A stretch of 64,000 nucleotides of DNA from Pseudomonas sp. ML2-2023-3 (GCF_037055275.1 NZ_CP146343.1:4250501-4314500); one strand, 5' to 3'. Shown: positions 17,758 through 27,659, counted from the stretch's first letter. A program made the numbers and translations. The notes: generated by a model not told the origin, from the letters alone.

Positions 17758-18249
17758 CTACTGCAATACAAAGTTAGTAAAGAGCACCTGGTCGATAACC
17801 ACTTTGCCGAGTTCTTTCTGTGCTACGTCCTGCACGCTGGCAGTCGTTTTCTGGCGCAGAATTTCCTGGCCCACCGGTGTTGCGAGGTCGTCAAAGGACT
17901 GACCGGAAAACAGCATCACCAGGTTGTTGCGAATCACCGGCATATGCACCATGAGCGCCTTCAGATCGGCGGGGTCGCGGGCCTGCAAGGTCACACTCAC
18001 TTGCATGTAGCGCTGGCGGCCATTGGCGTTGTAATTGACCACGAAGGCCGGGGCCATGGGCTCATAGAGGGCGGCCGGTTTGACGTTGCTGTCCACTTGC
18101 GGCACAGGCTCGCTCTTGGGGCTGTGCATGAAATACCAGGTGGCGCCTACAGAAAGACCAATCGCCAGCATTACAGCCACGACGATCAGGATAATCAGCT
18201 TGAGTTTGCCTTTGCCGGCCGGTTCATCTACCGCGTCGCTCGTCGCCAT
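17758..18249 (-). CDS. fliL: FliL, basal body-associated stator helper
   Basis: 163 residues with one membrane span near the N-terminus (LKLIILIVVAVMLAIGLSVGATWYF, residues about 16-40) and a periplasmic FliL domain ending in VVIDQVLFTNFVLQ. FliL surrounds the stators and supports torque. First gene of a run to flhB, preceded by a sigma54 promoter match at 18299-18313 and a REPIN. Confidence 0.95.
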   Translation of the reverse strand: MATSDAVDEPAGKGKLKLIILIVVAVMLAIGLSVGATWYFMHSPKSEPVPQVDSNVKPAALYEPMAPAFVVNYNANGRQRYMQVSVTLQARDPADLKALMVHMPVIRNNLVMLFSGQSFDDLATPVGQEILRQKTTASVQDVAQKELGKVVIDQVLFTNFVLQ

Positions 18250-18298
18250 GCCAATAATCCGTCACTATTTGGTTTTCACAGATGCCGGGGTAGGCACA

Positions 18299-18313
18299 GC
18301 AAGTGTTATGCCA
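18299..18313 (-). promoter_or_regulatory. Sigma54 promoter for fliLMNOPQR-flhB
   Basis: The minus strand reads TGGCATAACACTTGC: five of six -24 bases and a perfect TTGC at -12 with standard spacing, about 50 nt before the fliL start. Expected to be driven by RpoN with FleQ or FleR as activator. Confidence 0.7.
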
Positions 18314-18341
18314 GAAGCAGGACGGTGGGTGACTTTGTGGA

Positions 18342-18422
18342 CGCGGGCTTGCTCGCGATACAGGCTATGGGGCACCGCCGTTACAGCGCGCCGAAGCCAT
18401 CGCGAACAAGCCCGCTCCCACA
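18342..18422. repeat. REPIN (inverted pair of REP sequences)
   Basis: Two inverted copies of the GCGGGCTTGCTCGCGAT core, the right one followed by CCCGCTCCCAC; the left lacks the usual GTGGGA end. It fills the gap between the end of fliK and the fliL promoter. Confidence 0.85.
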
Positions 18423-18432
18423 GGATTTTTAC

Positions 18433-19635
18433 TCAGGCGTAGTAATCCACTGCACTGGAGCCCAGTACTACGCTTGGCGCGACCGCCGCGACGTCCACTG
18501 GCTCGTCATCCATGACACTGTCCAGCCGCTGACCACCGCTTCCGCTGCGGGCCTGTTGCTCCCGGCCCTGCTGCCCTTGCCAGTTGCGCGGCTGGTCGGA
18601 GACGTTGACGTCCACCTGCCCCATCCCCTGTTGTGCCAGCATGTCGCGCAAGCGGTGCATCTGGCTGTCCAGCGCTTCGCGCACGCCAGCATGACCACTG
18701 ACAAAGTTGACCTGCGCCGACTGGTCAGCGGCAATGTTGACCCGAATATCCAGGCGCCCCAGCTCCGCTGGCTCCAGCTGGATGTCGGCAGATTTGAGAT
18801 TGGCGCTGGACAGGTACATCACCCGATTGACGACCTCTTCAGACCAGCCGCCCTGATGCATGGCCAGGGGCTGATTGACCGGCAGCGTGTTCACGGTCTT
18901 GGGCACTGCAGCCTGGGTTAGGGCCGCCAGGCGATTGGCGAAGTCATCGACCCGCGTATCGCTGGACGTACTTTTCAGATCCTTGAGACCGTCATCGAGC
19001 AAGCCCTTGAAAGCCTTCTCGCCGCCCTCACCGGTCGCTGACTCGCCAGCACTCCCATCGATCAGCATGGCGATGCTGCTGGCCTGCCCCTGAACCGTGG
19101 CCGGTGGGGTTTCGTTCGACGGGATCTTGACCGGGCTCTGGCTGCTGGCCGATACATGCCCGCCCTGCTCCATCGCCAGGCGCACGGCCGGCATCGCGTC
19201 GAGAGGATCCGCTTCGGGGTCGAAGGTGTCGTCGGCTGCCGGTTGCAGAAGCGACTGAACCTGAGCTTGAGCCACCCGTGGCTGTGCCGCTTGGGCCTGT
19301 GCAGCTACCGGCACCTCTGGTGTCTCGGGTACCGCCTCGACAACCGCCGCGGGAGGTGCCGTCACAGGCAGCAGCATGAGTGGATCGACAACGGCCAAGT
19401 CGTCGCCCGACTGGCCAGCGCTGTCATCCTGATCAGTCATGGCTGCATCCCTGGTCTTGCCGCCAGGCAATGGGTTGCCGCTATCGGCAACGGCTGGCGC
19501 CGGCTCAGACGCGCTGGCATACACCGCGGCAAAGGGTTGTGCCGGGGACGTGGCAGGTTCCGCAGGGCTGCCCGCCGCTGCTTTTGGCGCAGCAACGGCA
19601 GGTATCTGAAGCAAGGGTTGGGCGGCAACGGGCAT
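18433..19635 (-). CDS. fliK: FliK, hook-length control protein
   Basis: 400 residues. The first about 280 residues are low-complexity, rich in Ala, Pro, Gln and Asp, as usual for the secreted molecular ruler. The conserved C-terminal switch domain (about 290-375) has QLEPAELGRLDIRVNI and AGVREALDSQMHRLRDML. FliK measures the hook and triggers the FlhB specificity switch. It is separated from hptB by 76 nt containing its own sigma54 promoter match. Confidence 0.93.
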   Translation of the reverse strand: MPVAAQPLLQIPAVAAPKAAAGSPAEPATSPAQPFAAVYASASEPAPAVADSGNPLPGGKTRDAAMTDQDDSAGQSGDDLAVVDPLMLLPVTAPPAAVVEAVPETPEVPVAAQAQAAQPRVAQAQVQSLLQPAADDTFDPEADPLDAMPAVRLAMEQGGHVSASSQSPVKIPSNETPPATVQGQASSIAMLIDGSAGESATGEGGEKAFKGLLDDGLKDLKSTSSDTRVDDFANRLAALTQAAVPKTVNTLPVNQPLAMHQGGWSEEVVNRVMYLSSANLKSADIQLEPAELGRLDIRVNIAADQSAQVNFVSGHAGVREALDSQMHRLRDMLAQQGMGQVDVNVSDQPRNWQGQQGREQQARSGSGGQRLDSVMDDEPVDVAAVAPSVVLGSSAVDYYA

Positions 19636-19685
19636 TAACGGGTCTCCGCTGTACGGCAGGCATAGGTACAGGTCAGAGAGTCAGA

Positions 19686-19700
19686 GCAAGGTTCGGGCCA
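19686..19700 (-). promoter_or_regulatory. Candidate sigma54 promoter for fliK
   Basis: The minus strand reads TGGCCCGAACCTTGC, with correct GG-N10-GC spacing and a perfect TTGC. It ends about 51 nt before the fliK ATG, the same spacing as at fliL and fleS. It lies just before the end of hptB (19712). Confidence 0.58.
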
Positions 19701-19711
19701 GCTTTGCGCAA

Positions 19712-20074
19712 TCAGCTGATCACAAAATACGGAGGCCCTGAGCGATGGCGCTCGGCACGATAAAGTCGCCGAACCATCTGGTATTCATCGTCGATCTTGA
19801 TCACCAGCTCCTGGATACCGGCCAGTTGCTTCTTTTGCGCACGCTCTTCGAGCAGGCCGCACAAGTGCGCCAAACGAATGGCACCCATGTTGCTGCTGCT
19901 GCCTTTAAAGCTGTGGGCAACCAGTGTCAGGTCGTCGGCTTCGCGGGTGTTGTGCAATTGCCCCATGCGCTCTTCGGAGTCAGAGAGGAAGGTATCGAGC
20001 AGGTCTGCAAAACCGCCCTCCATCACGTCTCGCAACGCATCGACCACTTTCGGATCCATATGAATGTCAGACAC
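19712..20074 (-). CDS. hptB: HptB, histidine phosphotransfer protein
   Basis: 120 residues: a single Hpt helical bundle with the phospho-accepting motif AHSFKGSSSNMGA (His about 54). In P. aeruginosa HptB receives phosphate from hybrid kinases and passes it to the receiver domain of HsbR, controlling the swarming/biofilm choice. Here it lies 30 nt after hsbR in the order hsbA-hsbR-hptB, but the HsbR encoded next to it lacks a receiver domain, so its phosphate target is uncertain. Confidence 0.9.
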   Translation of the reverse strand: MSDIHMDPKVVDALRDVMEGGFADLLDTFLSDSEERMGQLHNTREADDLTLVAHSFKGSSSNMGAIRLAHLCGLLEERAQKKQLAGIQELVIKIDDEYQMVRRLYRAERHRSGPPYFVIS

Positions 20075-20104
20075 TTGTTCACTCCTTGATCAAGAATGGC
20101 CGGA

Positions 20105-21448
20105 TTATGCCAGACCCCCCCATGAAAACTCTACGGTCGCACTGCGGCCATCAGGTGCCCAGCGGGCCGCAGGGCACAGTTGCCGGACCAAACTCACGCC
20201 ACGCCCCGACAGACGGTCTGAATCAAGGGGTCTGGACATGACTTTGTCGACATCAAAGCCGGCACCACTGTCTTCAACCTGGATAAACAGGCGTCCGCTC
20301 TCCCCGATCGGCTCGACCTGCAACGACACCCGCACAAATCCGCTTTTGAGGGTCGCCAAGCGCTCCCTGCGCTGCTGGTAATAATGGGCAAACCCTTCTG
20401 TATCGCGCTTGAGCCGAGAGTCGAGGCCCAGCACCCCGTGTTCCAGGGCATTACTGTAAAGCTCGGACAGCACCGCATGGATCACCGGCCCCTGGGCACG
20501 CAATCCGTGGACCTCCATCAGCAATTGCAGCAAGAAAGGCAGTGGATTGAACTGTTGCAGGGTTCGCGCCCGAAACTCGAAACGGGACGACCAGTCCCGC
20601 GGGCTGCATTGGCCGCTGTCTGAATAGACGATGGCTGGCACACCCAGAAACTGCGGCAATTGTGAGGTGATATGCACCATGCTCACGTCATCCCGGGCCC
20701 GCCCCTGAAAATCGCGCAACGCCTGTTCGACCTCGGCAATCAGTTGCAGCGGATGGCGATTGGCATCGAGCACCCGCTCCAGACGTTCAACCCCGAACAG
20801 TTGCTGATCCGGGCCACAGGTATCGATCACGCCGTCGGTCAACAAAAACACCTGATCACCGGGCAGCATCGCAAAGACTTGAGTGGCATGGTCAAACACT
20901 TCAGCGCGCAACACCCCCAGCGGCAGGTGTTGCGACGTCAATGCCGTACGCTCACCACCGGACTGCAAGTAACCGTCGGGCATCCCGCCATTCCAGACCT
21001 CGACACAACGGCGCTGGGCGCTGACACACAGCAACGTGGCGCAGCAGAACATGTCGACGGGCAGGATGCGCTTAAGCTTGGCGTTCATTTCACGGAGGAT
21101 TTCGGCCAGGCCATAGCCTTTGGCCGTCATGCTGTAGAACACCTCGGCCAGTGGCATTGCGCCAATGGCCGCAGGAAGACCGTGGCCGGTGAAATCAGCG
21201 AGCAGCAGGTGGGTATCCCCGGCGGGGGTGTAGGCCGCCAATAACAGATCACCATTGAACAAGGCATAGGGCGATTGCAAGAAGCGGATATTGGGGGCAT
21301 CCAGACACCCTGAATGCGCCACCCGATCAAATACCGCCTTGGCTACCCGCTGCTCGTTGAGCAGGTAATCGTTGTGCTCGGCTATCAAGTCACGCTGCTG
21401 CAGCACGGTTTGCTGCAAGCGCCGCAGGCGCTCCATTGAGCGGCTCAA
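20105..21448 (-). CDS. hsbR: HsbR-like PP2C phosphatase/anti-sigma-type kinase without a receiver domain
   Basis: 447 residues. It begins with a coiled-coil-like segment (RLRRLQQTVLQQRDLIAEHN), then a SpoIIE/PP2C phosphatase domain (about 60-260; LLLADFTGHGLPAA, WNGGMPDGYL, LLTDGVIDT), then a HATPase domain of the RsbW kind (about 310-445; N-box SELYSNALEHG, G1 VEDSGAGFD, G2 LSGRGVSLVRQL). HsbR proteins I know of are about 570 residues with an N-terminal REC domain; here that part is absent and cannot be hidden upstream, because the frame overlaps the hsbA stop. Start is a TTG at 21448 or the ATG at 21436. Confidence 0.85.
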   Translation of the reverse strand: MSRSMERLRRLQQTVLQQRDLIAEHNDYLLNEQRVAKAVFDRVAHSGCLDAPNIRFLQSPYALFNGDLLLAAYTPAGDTHLLLADFTGHGLPAAIGAMPLAEVFYSMTAKGYGLAEILREMNAKLKRILPVDMFCCATLLCVSAQRRCVEVWNGGMPDGYLQSGGERTALTSQHLPLGVLRAEVFDHATQVFAMLPGDQVFLLTDGVIDTCGPDQQLFGVERLERVLDANRHPLQLIAEVEQALRDFQGRARDDVSMVHITSQLPQFLGVPAIVYSDSGQCSPRDWSSRFEFRARTLQQFNPLPFLLQLLMEVHGLRAQGPVIHAVLSELYSNALEHGVLGLDSRLKRDTEGFAHYYQQRRERLATLKSGFVRVSLQVEPIGESGRLFIQVEDSGAGFDVDKVMSRPLDSDRLSGRGVSLVRQLCPAARWAPDGRSATVEFSWGGLA

Positions 21449-21750
21449 TTGATATCGAACAGCTTGTCAAAGTTGGAAATACCGAGAATCTTGCGCACAT
21501 CCGGACTGCTGTTGACTACCCGGATATCCGACTCATCGCCACCGGCGTGCTCGCGTAACAGCAACAACATGCCCAGCGCCGAACTGTCGAGGTAGGTCGC
21601 GTCTTTCAAATCCACTACCACGCAAGCGGGCTTGGGGTTCAATTCCTCATAGGCGCTGCGAAATTCCTGATGTTTGGCAAAGTCGAACCGGCCCTTGATT
21701 GCGATTGTCAGCTTGCTGCCATCTTCGGAGACTTCAGATATCACTGCCAT
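21445..21750 (-). CDS. hsbA: HsbA, STAS-domain anti-sigma factor antagonist
   Basis: 101 residues, a complete STAS domain with the phosphorylatable serine region YLDSSALGMLLLL (Ser 56/57). In P. aeruginosa its phosphorylation state, set by HsbR, decides whether it binds the anti-sigma28 factor FlgM or the diguanylate cyclase HsbD. It lies 52 nt after fliJ and overlaps hsbR, so motility and the switch protein are made together. Confidence 0.92.
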   Translation of the reverse strand: MAVISEVSEDGSKLTIAIKGRFDFAKHQEFRSAYEELNPKPACVVVDLKDATYLDSSALGMLLLLREHAGGDESDIRVVNSSPDVRKILGISNFDKLFDIN

Positions 21751-21802
21751 GTGGATGCTCCCGAGGTTGTCCCAGCAACTATAGACGCTTTGTGTAGAGG
21801 GG

Positions 21803-22255
21803 TCAGTACACGTCTTTTCGCGGCAATCGCTGGGACAACTCGTCCATCAATTTTTGCTCGCGCTTGTCTTCCAGCTGGCGGGCTTCGTCGGCGTAACGCT
21901 GAACCAGCTTGCGCAGCCCCTCGACGCGGGCATAGGCCGTCTGCCACGTCTCACGGGCCTTGTCGAGGTTGTTCTGATGCCACACCAGACTCTGGCGCTG
22001 CTGGCCGACGGCGGTTTCCAGCTGGCCAAGGAAGTATTGATAGTTGCGCAGCCATTGGCCCGACACGCCCTGGCTGCCGCGATCAACCCACTGCGCCTGG
22101 TACTCGCCACGGAAGTTTTCCAGGTCCCCCAGCTTGCTGTTCGCCAGGTTGACCTGCCCTTGAAAGTGCCCCAATCGCTGGGCCGCCGCCTTCTCGGTCT
22201 TTTCGGCCATATCGACCACTGGCGCCAGGCGCACCGCCCTTGAATCACCGGCCAT
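21803..22255 (-). CDS. fliJ: FliJ, export ATPase stalk protein
   Basis: 150 residues, largely helical coiled coil rich in Gln, Arg, Glu and Leu (MAEKTEKAAAQRLGHFQGQ; QNNLDKARETWQTAYARVEGL). FliJ inserts in the FliI hexamer like the gamma subunit of F1 and contacts FlhA. It starts 6 nt after fliI, the usual position. Confidence 0.93.
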   Translation of the reverse strand: MAGDSRAVRLAPVVDMAEKTEKAAAQRLGHFQGQVNLANSKLGDLENFRGEYQAQWVDRGSQGVSGQWLRNYQYFLGQLETAVGQQRQSLVWHQNNLDKARETWQTAYARVEGLRKLVQRYADEARQLEDKREQKLMDELSQRLPRKDVY

Positions 22256-22261
22256 CGTCGA

Positions 22262-23620
22262 TTAACCACCCTCTGCCGGGGCGAAGATGCTGCCCAGATG
22301 CCCGCCGCTCTCGGCCAGGCTGATGTTGTCGTTCAGCCCTTGGCGCAGGTACGCCACCATTGCCGGTTGCAAGGCAATGGCGGTATCGGTTTCACGGTCG
22401 CCACCCGGCACATAGGCGCCCACGCTGATCAGGTCGCGTGCTTGCTGGAAGCGGGACCACAGCTGTTTGAACTGCTGCGCACGACGCATGTGTTCTGGCG
22501 TGACCACCGACGGCATGACCCGGCTGATGGACGCTTCAATATCGATGGCCGGGTAATGCCCCTCTTCGGCCAGGCGCCGGGACAACACGATATGGCCGTC
22601 GAGCACGCCCCGCGCCGAGTCGGCGATGGGGTCCTGCTGGTCATCGCCTTCAGAGAGCACGGTATAGAACGCCGTGATCGAACCGCCACCGGCCTCGGCA
22701 TTACCGGCCCGCTCCACCAGCTTGGGCAGTTTGGCGAACACCGAAGGCGGATAGCCCTTGGTCGCTGGCGGCTCGCCAATGGCCAGGGCGATTTCCCGCT
22801 GGGCCTGGGCGAATCGAGTCAGGGAATCCATCAGCAACAGGACATTCTTGCCCTTGTCGCGAAAATATTCGGCGATTCGCGTGCAGTACATGGCTGCACG
22901 CAAACGCATCAGCGGCGCGTCATCGGCAGGCGATGCCACGACCACCGAGCGCTTGAGACCTTCGGTGCCGAGGATATGCTCGATAAATTCCTTTACCTCA
23001 CGACCCCGCTCACCGATCAGGCCAACCACGATAATGTCGGCCTCGGTAAAACGGGTCATCATCCCCAGCAGCACACTCTTGCCCACGCCCGTACCGGCAA
23101 ACAGGCCCAGACGCTGGCCGCGTCCGACCGTCAATAAACCGTTGATGCTGCGAATGCCCACGTCCAGCGGCACGCTGATCGGGTCACGCTTGAGGGGGTT
23201 GATGGCAGGCCCGTCCATCGGTACCCAGTCTTCGGCCTTCATCGGCCCTTTGCCATCCAGTGCACGCCCGGCGCCGTCAAGCACCCGACCGAGCATGCTC
23301 ATGCCCATCGGCAGGCGGCCATTATCGGCCAGGGGCACCACACGGGCGCCCGGCGCGATCCCGGCGACGCTGCCCACGGGCATCAGGAAGATTTTGCCAC
23401 CGGAGAAGCCCATCACCTCGGCTTCGACTTCCACCGGGTGAAAACTGTCGTCGTTGATCACCAGGCAACGACTGCCCATGGCGGCGCGCAGGCCTTCGGC
23501 TTCAAGGGTCAGGCCAACCATGCGCAGCAATCGGCCTTCAACCACCGGCTGCGCAGGCAAAGACACAGCCGGGGCATAGGTGCTCAGGCGCTTGGCAAAG
23601 CTGGTGCGCTTAAGGTGCAT
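22262..23620 (-). CDS. fliI: FliI, flagellum-specific export ATPase
   Basis: 452 residues. P-loop AGTGVGKS at about 175-182, the Walker B region [22 protein letters not shown], and the catalytic [12 protein letters not shown] segment. It shares the F1-beta/alpha fold and unloads chaperoned substrates at the export gate. It overlaps fliH by 11 nt, implying coupled translation of the ATPase and its regulator. Confidence 0.98.
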   Translation of the reverse strand: MHLKRTSFAKRLSTYAPAVSLPAQPVVEGRLLRMVGLTLEAEGLRAAMGSRCLVINDDSFHPVEVEAEVMGFSGGKIFLMPVGSVAGIAPGARVVPLADNGRLPMGMSMLGRVLDGAGRALDGKGPMKAEDWVPMDGPAINPLKRDPISVPLDVGIRSINGLLTVGRGQRLGLFAGTGVGKSVLLGMMTRFTEADIIVVGLIGERGREVKEFIEHILGTEGLKRSVVVASPADDAPLMRLRAAMYCTRIAEYFRDKGKNVLLLMDSLTRFAQAQREIALAIGEPPATKGYPPSVFAKLPKLVERAGNAEAGGGSITAFYTVLSEGDDQQDPIADSARGVLDGHIVLSRRLAEEGHYPAIDIEASISRVMPSVVTPEHMRRAQQFKQLWSRFQQARDLISVGAYVPGGDRETDTAIALQPAMVAYLRQGLNDNISLAESGGHLGSIFAPAEGG

Positions 23621-24368
23621 CGAGGTCGATGTCGATGTCAGGCGCCGCCGGATGCAGCGACTGCTCGTGGAGCTGGTCGAGCAACTGGTTCATGGCCTGT
23701 TTGATACGGGTTTCGATGCTGGCATCGATGCGGCTGTGCTCGGTTTCAATCCGGCAACCGCCGGGCTGCAGGGTGTCGTCTTCGACAATCCGCCAGTGTT
23801 CGTCGTGGCGCTCGCGCAAGGCCTTGATCTGATCGAAATCCTGCGGATTGATGAACAGCCGAATGTTCTCGGCACCCATCGGCAACAGCTTCAAACCCTC
23901 GCGCAGCACTTTCTCGATCTGGGTCGAATCGGTTTTGAGCTCACGCTGGATCACTTGCCGGGTCATGTGCTCGACCAGCCCGACCATGGCTTTTTCAAGT
24001 TGCTGGTCCTGCTCGGCAAGCGGCGCCAGCAAGCTGTTCATCAAGCGTTCAAGGCTGGCAACCCTGGCGCTCAGGGCAACCTCGGCTTCCTGGCGAACCT
24101 TGAGCTGAGTGCTGTGAAAACCTTCTTTTTCGCCCGTGGCAAAGCCTTCGTTCCAGGCTTCCTGGCGAATGCTTTCGAGTTCTTCGAGGGTCAGTGGCTG
24201 GACTTCATCCAGCGGCACTTCTTCGCTTTCCACCGGCAGCTCTTCGACCGGCTCGGGCTCAGGCTCTTCGGGCTCGCGCCAAGGGTCAAAGCTGGGCAGG
24301 CCCCATACATCGAAGGCACCCACATCCTTGGCCCGAATCACATCTCCGGGGGAGTCACCGCTGCTCAC
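23610..24368 (-). CDS. fliH: FliH, negative regulator and anchor of FliI
   Basis: 252 residues. A long acidic Pro/Glu-rich N-terminus ([19 protein letters not shown] within the first 80 residues) is followed by a coiled coil and a C-terminal domain ending in an His/Asp-rich tail. FliH dimers bind FliI and link it to the C ring through FliN. Abuts fliG. Confidence 0.95.
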   Translation of the reverse strand: MSSGDSPGDVIRAKDVGAFDVWGLPSFDPWREPEEPEPEPVEELPVESEEVPLDEVQPLTLEELESIRQEAWNEGFATGEKEGFHSTQLKVRQEAEVALSARVASLERLMNSLLAPLAEQDQQLEKAMVGLVEHMTRQVIQRELKTDSTQIEKVLREGLKLLPMGAENIRLFINPQDFDQIKALRERHDEHWRIVEDDTLQPGGCRIETEHSRIDASIETRIKQAMNQLLDQLHEQSLHPAAPDIDIDLDAP

Positions 24369-25391
24369 TTAGATCATCTCTTCGCCGCCCTTCCCGCCGA
24401 GAACAATGTCTCCGGCTTCGGCCATACGGCGGGCGATGGTGAGGATTTCTTTCTGCGCAGTTTCAACATCACTGACACGTACCGGGCCCTTGGCTTCCAG
24501 GTCGTCACGCAACAGTTCGGCCGCGCGCTTGGACATATTCTTGAAGATTTTTTCCTGCACGTTCTCGTCGGAGCCCTTGAGCGCCAGCACCAGCACGTCC
24601 GAGGACACCTCGCGCAGCAACGCCTGGATCCCCCGGTCGTCTACGTCGGCCAGGTTGTTGAACACGAACATCAGGTCTTCGATCTGACCCGACAGGTCTT
24701 CGTCGATGTCGCGGATCGAATCCATCAACTGGGATTCCATCGAGCTGTCGAGGAAGTTCATGATGTCGGCCGCCCGCTTGACGCCGCCCAGAGAGGTGCG
24801 CGCCGCATTGGAGTTGCCGGAGAACTGTTTTTCGAGGATCTGGTTCAGCTCTTTGAGCGCCGCCGGCTGCACAGTATTGAGCGACGAAACCCGCAGGATG
24901 ATGTCCAGGCGCGCCTTCTGGTCGAAGTGACCCAGCACTTCACCCGCCTGGTCCGGGTCCAGATACGCCACCACAATGGCCTGGATTTGCGGGTGCTCGA
25001 AGCGGATCACGTCGGCCACGGCACGCGGTTCCATCCACTTCAGGCTGTCGAGGCCACTGGTGTTGCCACCCAGCAGGATGCGGTCGATCAGGCCGTTGGC
25101 CTTGTCTTCGCCCAGGGCCGAGGTGAGCATTTTGCGGATGTAGCTGTCCGAGCCCACGCCAAGGCTGGTCTGGTCGCCGACGATCTCGACGAACTCGCTC
25201 ATCACCTGCTCGACCTGCTCACGGTGAACGTTGCGCATTTGCGCCATCGCCACCCCCACCCGCTGGACCTCTTTGGGGCCCATGTGGCGCAGCACCTGGG
25301 CCGCGTCGGATTCGCCCAGGGACAGCAGCAAAATGGCGGCCTTGTCGACCCGGGTCAACTTGGCGTTGGCGCCCGCACGGTTATCACTCAT
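24369..25391 (-). CDS. fliG: FliG, rotor torque protein
   Basis: 340 residues from the second ATG (25391), matching the usual MSDN start; an ATG six bases upstream (25397) is also possible. N-domain VDKAAILLLSLGE, the middle EHPQ motif (RFEHPQIQAIVVAYL), and the C-terminal torque helix with charged residues (KNMSKRAAELLRDDLEAKGPVRVSDVE). It overlaps the end of fliF. Confidence 0.97.
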   Translation of the reverse strand: MSDNRAGANAKLTRVDKAAILLLSLGESDAAQVLRHMGPKEVQRVGVAMAQMRNVHREQVEQVMSEFVEIVGDQTSLGVGSDSYIRKMLTSALGEDKANGLIDRILLGGNTSGLDSLKWMEPRAVADVIRFEHPQIQAIVVAYLDPDQAGEVLGHFDQKARLDIILRVSSLNTVQPAALKELNQILEKQFSGNSNAARTSLGGVKRAADIMNFLDSSMESQLMDSIRDIDEDLSGQIEDLMFVFNNLADVDDRGIQALLREVSSDVLVLALKGSDENVQEKIFKNMSKRAAELLRDDLEAKGPVRVSDVETAQKEILTIARRMAEAGDIVLGGKGGEEMI

Positions 25392-27171
25392 CGGCATTGA
25401 TCCACTCTTTTACTACCTGGGCCACACGGCCCGGATCTTCTGCGACCAGACTCTTGATTGCGTTCAACTGAGCGTCATAGCCTTCACTCGGGCTTGGCAA
25501 CATGATGCTCTGCGGACCGCTGAGGCTGACACGGTCGTTGGCCAACTCACGATCGAGTCCGCCCGGGCCGCCCATCTCGGCATCGCTGCCAATGCCTGCC
25601 ACTTGCTTGTTGCGACCGTTGCCGGTGATGTTGTTGAGCACCGGGCGCAACACACCAAACACCAGCACCAGAATAAACAGCACACCCAGTACTTGTTTGA
25701 CCACATCCCAGAACCAGGGCTGCGAATAGAACGGGATGTCGGCGATCACTTCGGCGCGCTCGGTGGAGAACGGCACGTTGATCACACTGACACTGTCGCC
25801 ACGGCTGGCATCAAAACCCACGGCGTCCTGCACCAGGCGGGTAAAGCGTGCCAGTTGATCGGTGCTCCACGGTACCTGGGTGATTTCACCGTTGGCCGGG
25901 TTGACGCTGATCTTGTCGTCGATCACCACCGCCACCGACAGGCGATTGACCCTGCCCTGCTGCTGCTTGGTGTGGCTGATGGAGCGGTCCAGCTCGAAGT
26001 TGCGGGTCGATTGCGAGCGCTTGTCTGCCGGGTACGGTGCCAGCATCGGCTGGCCGGTGCCGGGGTCCATGATTTGCTGACCGTTGGCATCGAGCAAAGG
26101 CTGACCCGGCTGGATCATGCCCGCTGCGGCGGCGCCCTGGCCGGTTTGCTGAGGGGCGGTGGCCGGGCTCGGCGGCTGATTGCTCAAGGCGCCGGGCACG
26201 CCTTGGGGGCCATTGCTGGCGGTGCGTTGCTCGCTGGTCGATTGCTCGCTGCGCAGCGCCGGTTGATCGGGGTTGAACTGCTCGGAGGTGGACTCGACGG
26301 CACTGAAATCCACATCGGCCGACACTTCTGCCTTGTAACGGTCATTGCCCAGCACCGGCTGCAGGATGTTGTGCACGCGCTGAGTCAACATGCCTTCCAT
26401 GCGGCGGCTGTAGTCGAACTGCTTGCCGGCCATGGTCAGTTCGGAGTTTTCACCCTGATCCGAAAGCAGATTGCCTTTTTGGTCGACCACGGTGATCTGG
26501 GACTTGCTCAATTCAGGCACGCTGGTGGCGACCAGATTGACGATCGCCAGCACCTGGCCCGGCTCCAGCGAGCGGCCCGCGTAGAGTTCAACCAGGACCG
26601 ACGCACTGGGCCTGCGCTCATCGCGCACGAACACCGAGCTTTTGGGAATCGCCAGGTGAACCCGTGCACCCTTGACGTTATTGAGGCTGGAAATGGTGCG
26701 CGCCAACTCGCCTTCCAGACCACGACGATAACGCGTGGCCTCCATGAACTGGCTGGTGCCCAGGCCCTGGTCCTTGTCGAGGATTTCGAAACCGATATTG
26801 CTGTCGGTCGGCGTGACGCCTGCGGCCGCCAGTTTCAGGCGGGCACGGGCAATGTCGTCGGCCTTGACCAGCAAGGCGCCCGAGTTGGGCTCAACGGTGT
26901 AGGCAATGTCGGCGGAGGCCAGGGTTTCCATGACCTGCTTGGCATCCATACCGGCCAGGCTGCCATACAGCGGCCGGTAATCGGGTTGCTGGGACCACAA
27001 CACAACGGCAAAACCAATGGCCACGCTCGCCGCCAGGCCGACCATCAGGCCGACCTGACGCAGCATGGTCATATCGGCCAGGTTGTCCAGAAAAGACAGG
27101 CCAAACAGCGGCGGCTTGCCGCCGGCTGGGCCTGTTTGGGCCGGAACGTTATCCGGGAGTGCATCTGCCAT
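25384..27171 (-). CDS. fliF: FliF, MS-ring protein
   Basis: 595 residues. Two membrane spans (about 37-57 and about 462-482) flank a large periplasmic region with the ring-building motifs, and a C-terminal cytoplasmic tail (EDPGRVAQVVKEWINADE) that binds FliG. FliF rings nucleate the basal body and house the export gate. It follows fliE by 15 nt. Confidence 0.98.
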   Translation of the reverse strand: MADALPDNVPAQTGPAGGKPPLFGLSFLDNLADMTMLRQVGLMVGLAASVAIGFAVVLWSQQPDYRPLYGSLAGMDAKQVMETLASADIAYTVEPNSGALLVKADDIARARLKLAAAGVTPTDSNIGFEILDKDQGLGTSQFMEATRYRRGLEGELARTISSLNNVKGARVHLAIPKSSVFVRDERRPSASVLVELYAGRSLEPGQVLAIVNLVATSVPELSKSQITVVDQKGNLLSDQGENSELTMAGKQFDYSRRMEGMLTQRVHNILQPVLGNDRYKAEVSADVDFSAVESTSEQFNPDQPALRSEQSTSEQRTASNGPQGVPGALSNQPPSPATAPQQTGQGAAAAGMIQPGQPLLDANGQQIMDPGTGQPMLAPYPADKRSQSTRNFELDRSISHTKQQQGRVNRLSVAVVIDDKISVNPANGEITQVPWSTDQLARFTRLVQDAVGFDASRGDSVSVINVPFSTERAEVIADIPFYSQPWFWDVVKQVLGVLFILVLVFGVLRPVLNNITGNGRNKQVAGIGSDAEMGGPGGLDRELANDRVSLSGPQSIMLPSPSEGYDAQLNAIKSLVAEDPGRVAQVVKEWINADE

Positions 27172-27186
27172 GACTTGATATCGCCC

Positions 27187-27519
27187 TTAAACCGGCATCT
27201 GCATGATGTCTTGGTATGCCTGAACCAGCTTGTTACGGACTTGGGTCAACGCCTGGAAAGAAACACTGGCCTTCTGGGAAGCAATCATCACATCCGTCAG
27301 GTCTACGCCGGTCTTGCCGATTTCGAATGCGTTCGACAACTGGCTCGATGCCTGCTGCGTGTCGCTGACCTTGTTGATCGCATTGCCGAGCATGTCGGAA
27401 AAGCTGCTGGCACCGGCTTCGGGAACCGCCTGCACAGCCGATTTTGGCTGAGCCATGGCGTCCATCTGCATGGCCCGCATGTCCAACATCAATCGATTAA
27501 ATTCAATACCCTGGCTCAT
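27187..27519 (-). CDS. fliE: FliE, MS-ring to rod junction protein
   Basis: 110 residues from the ATG at 27519 with a perfect GGAGG 9 nt upstream. The C-terminal part ([40 protein letters not shown] region) is the conserved FliE domain. First gene of the fliEFGHIJ unit, behind a near-perfect sigma54 promoter (27581-27595). Confidence 0.97.
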   Translation of the reverse strand: MSQGIEFNRLMLDMRAMQMDAMAQPKSAVQAVPEAGASSFSDMLGNAINKVSDTQQASSQLSNAFEIGKTGVDLTDVMIASQKASVSFQALTQVRNKLVQAYQDIMQMPV

Positions 27520-27580
27520 GGACAACTGCCTCCGACGACCCGCAATTTTTTGACACTTTCACAGCGCTTACCGAGGTATA

Positions 27581-27595
27581 GCAACAAGGGTGCCA
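27581..27595 (-). promoter_or_regulatory. Sigma54 promoter for fliEFGHIJ
   Basis: The minus strand reads TGGCACCCTTGTTGC, a perfect TGGCAC-N5-TTGC match, about 62 nt before the fliE ATG. The strongest RpoN site in the window. Confidence 0.85.
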
Positions 27596-27659
27596 GCTCT
27601 TTGTCGTTTTATAACAATTACCGTTACAAAACGTCGCAGACAAGGATCACACCTAACCT

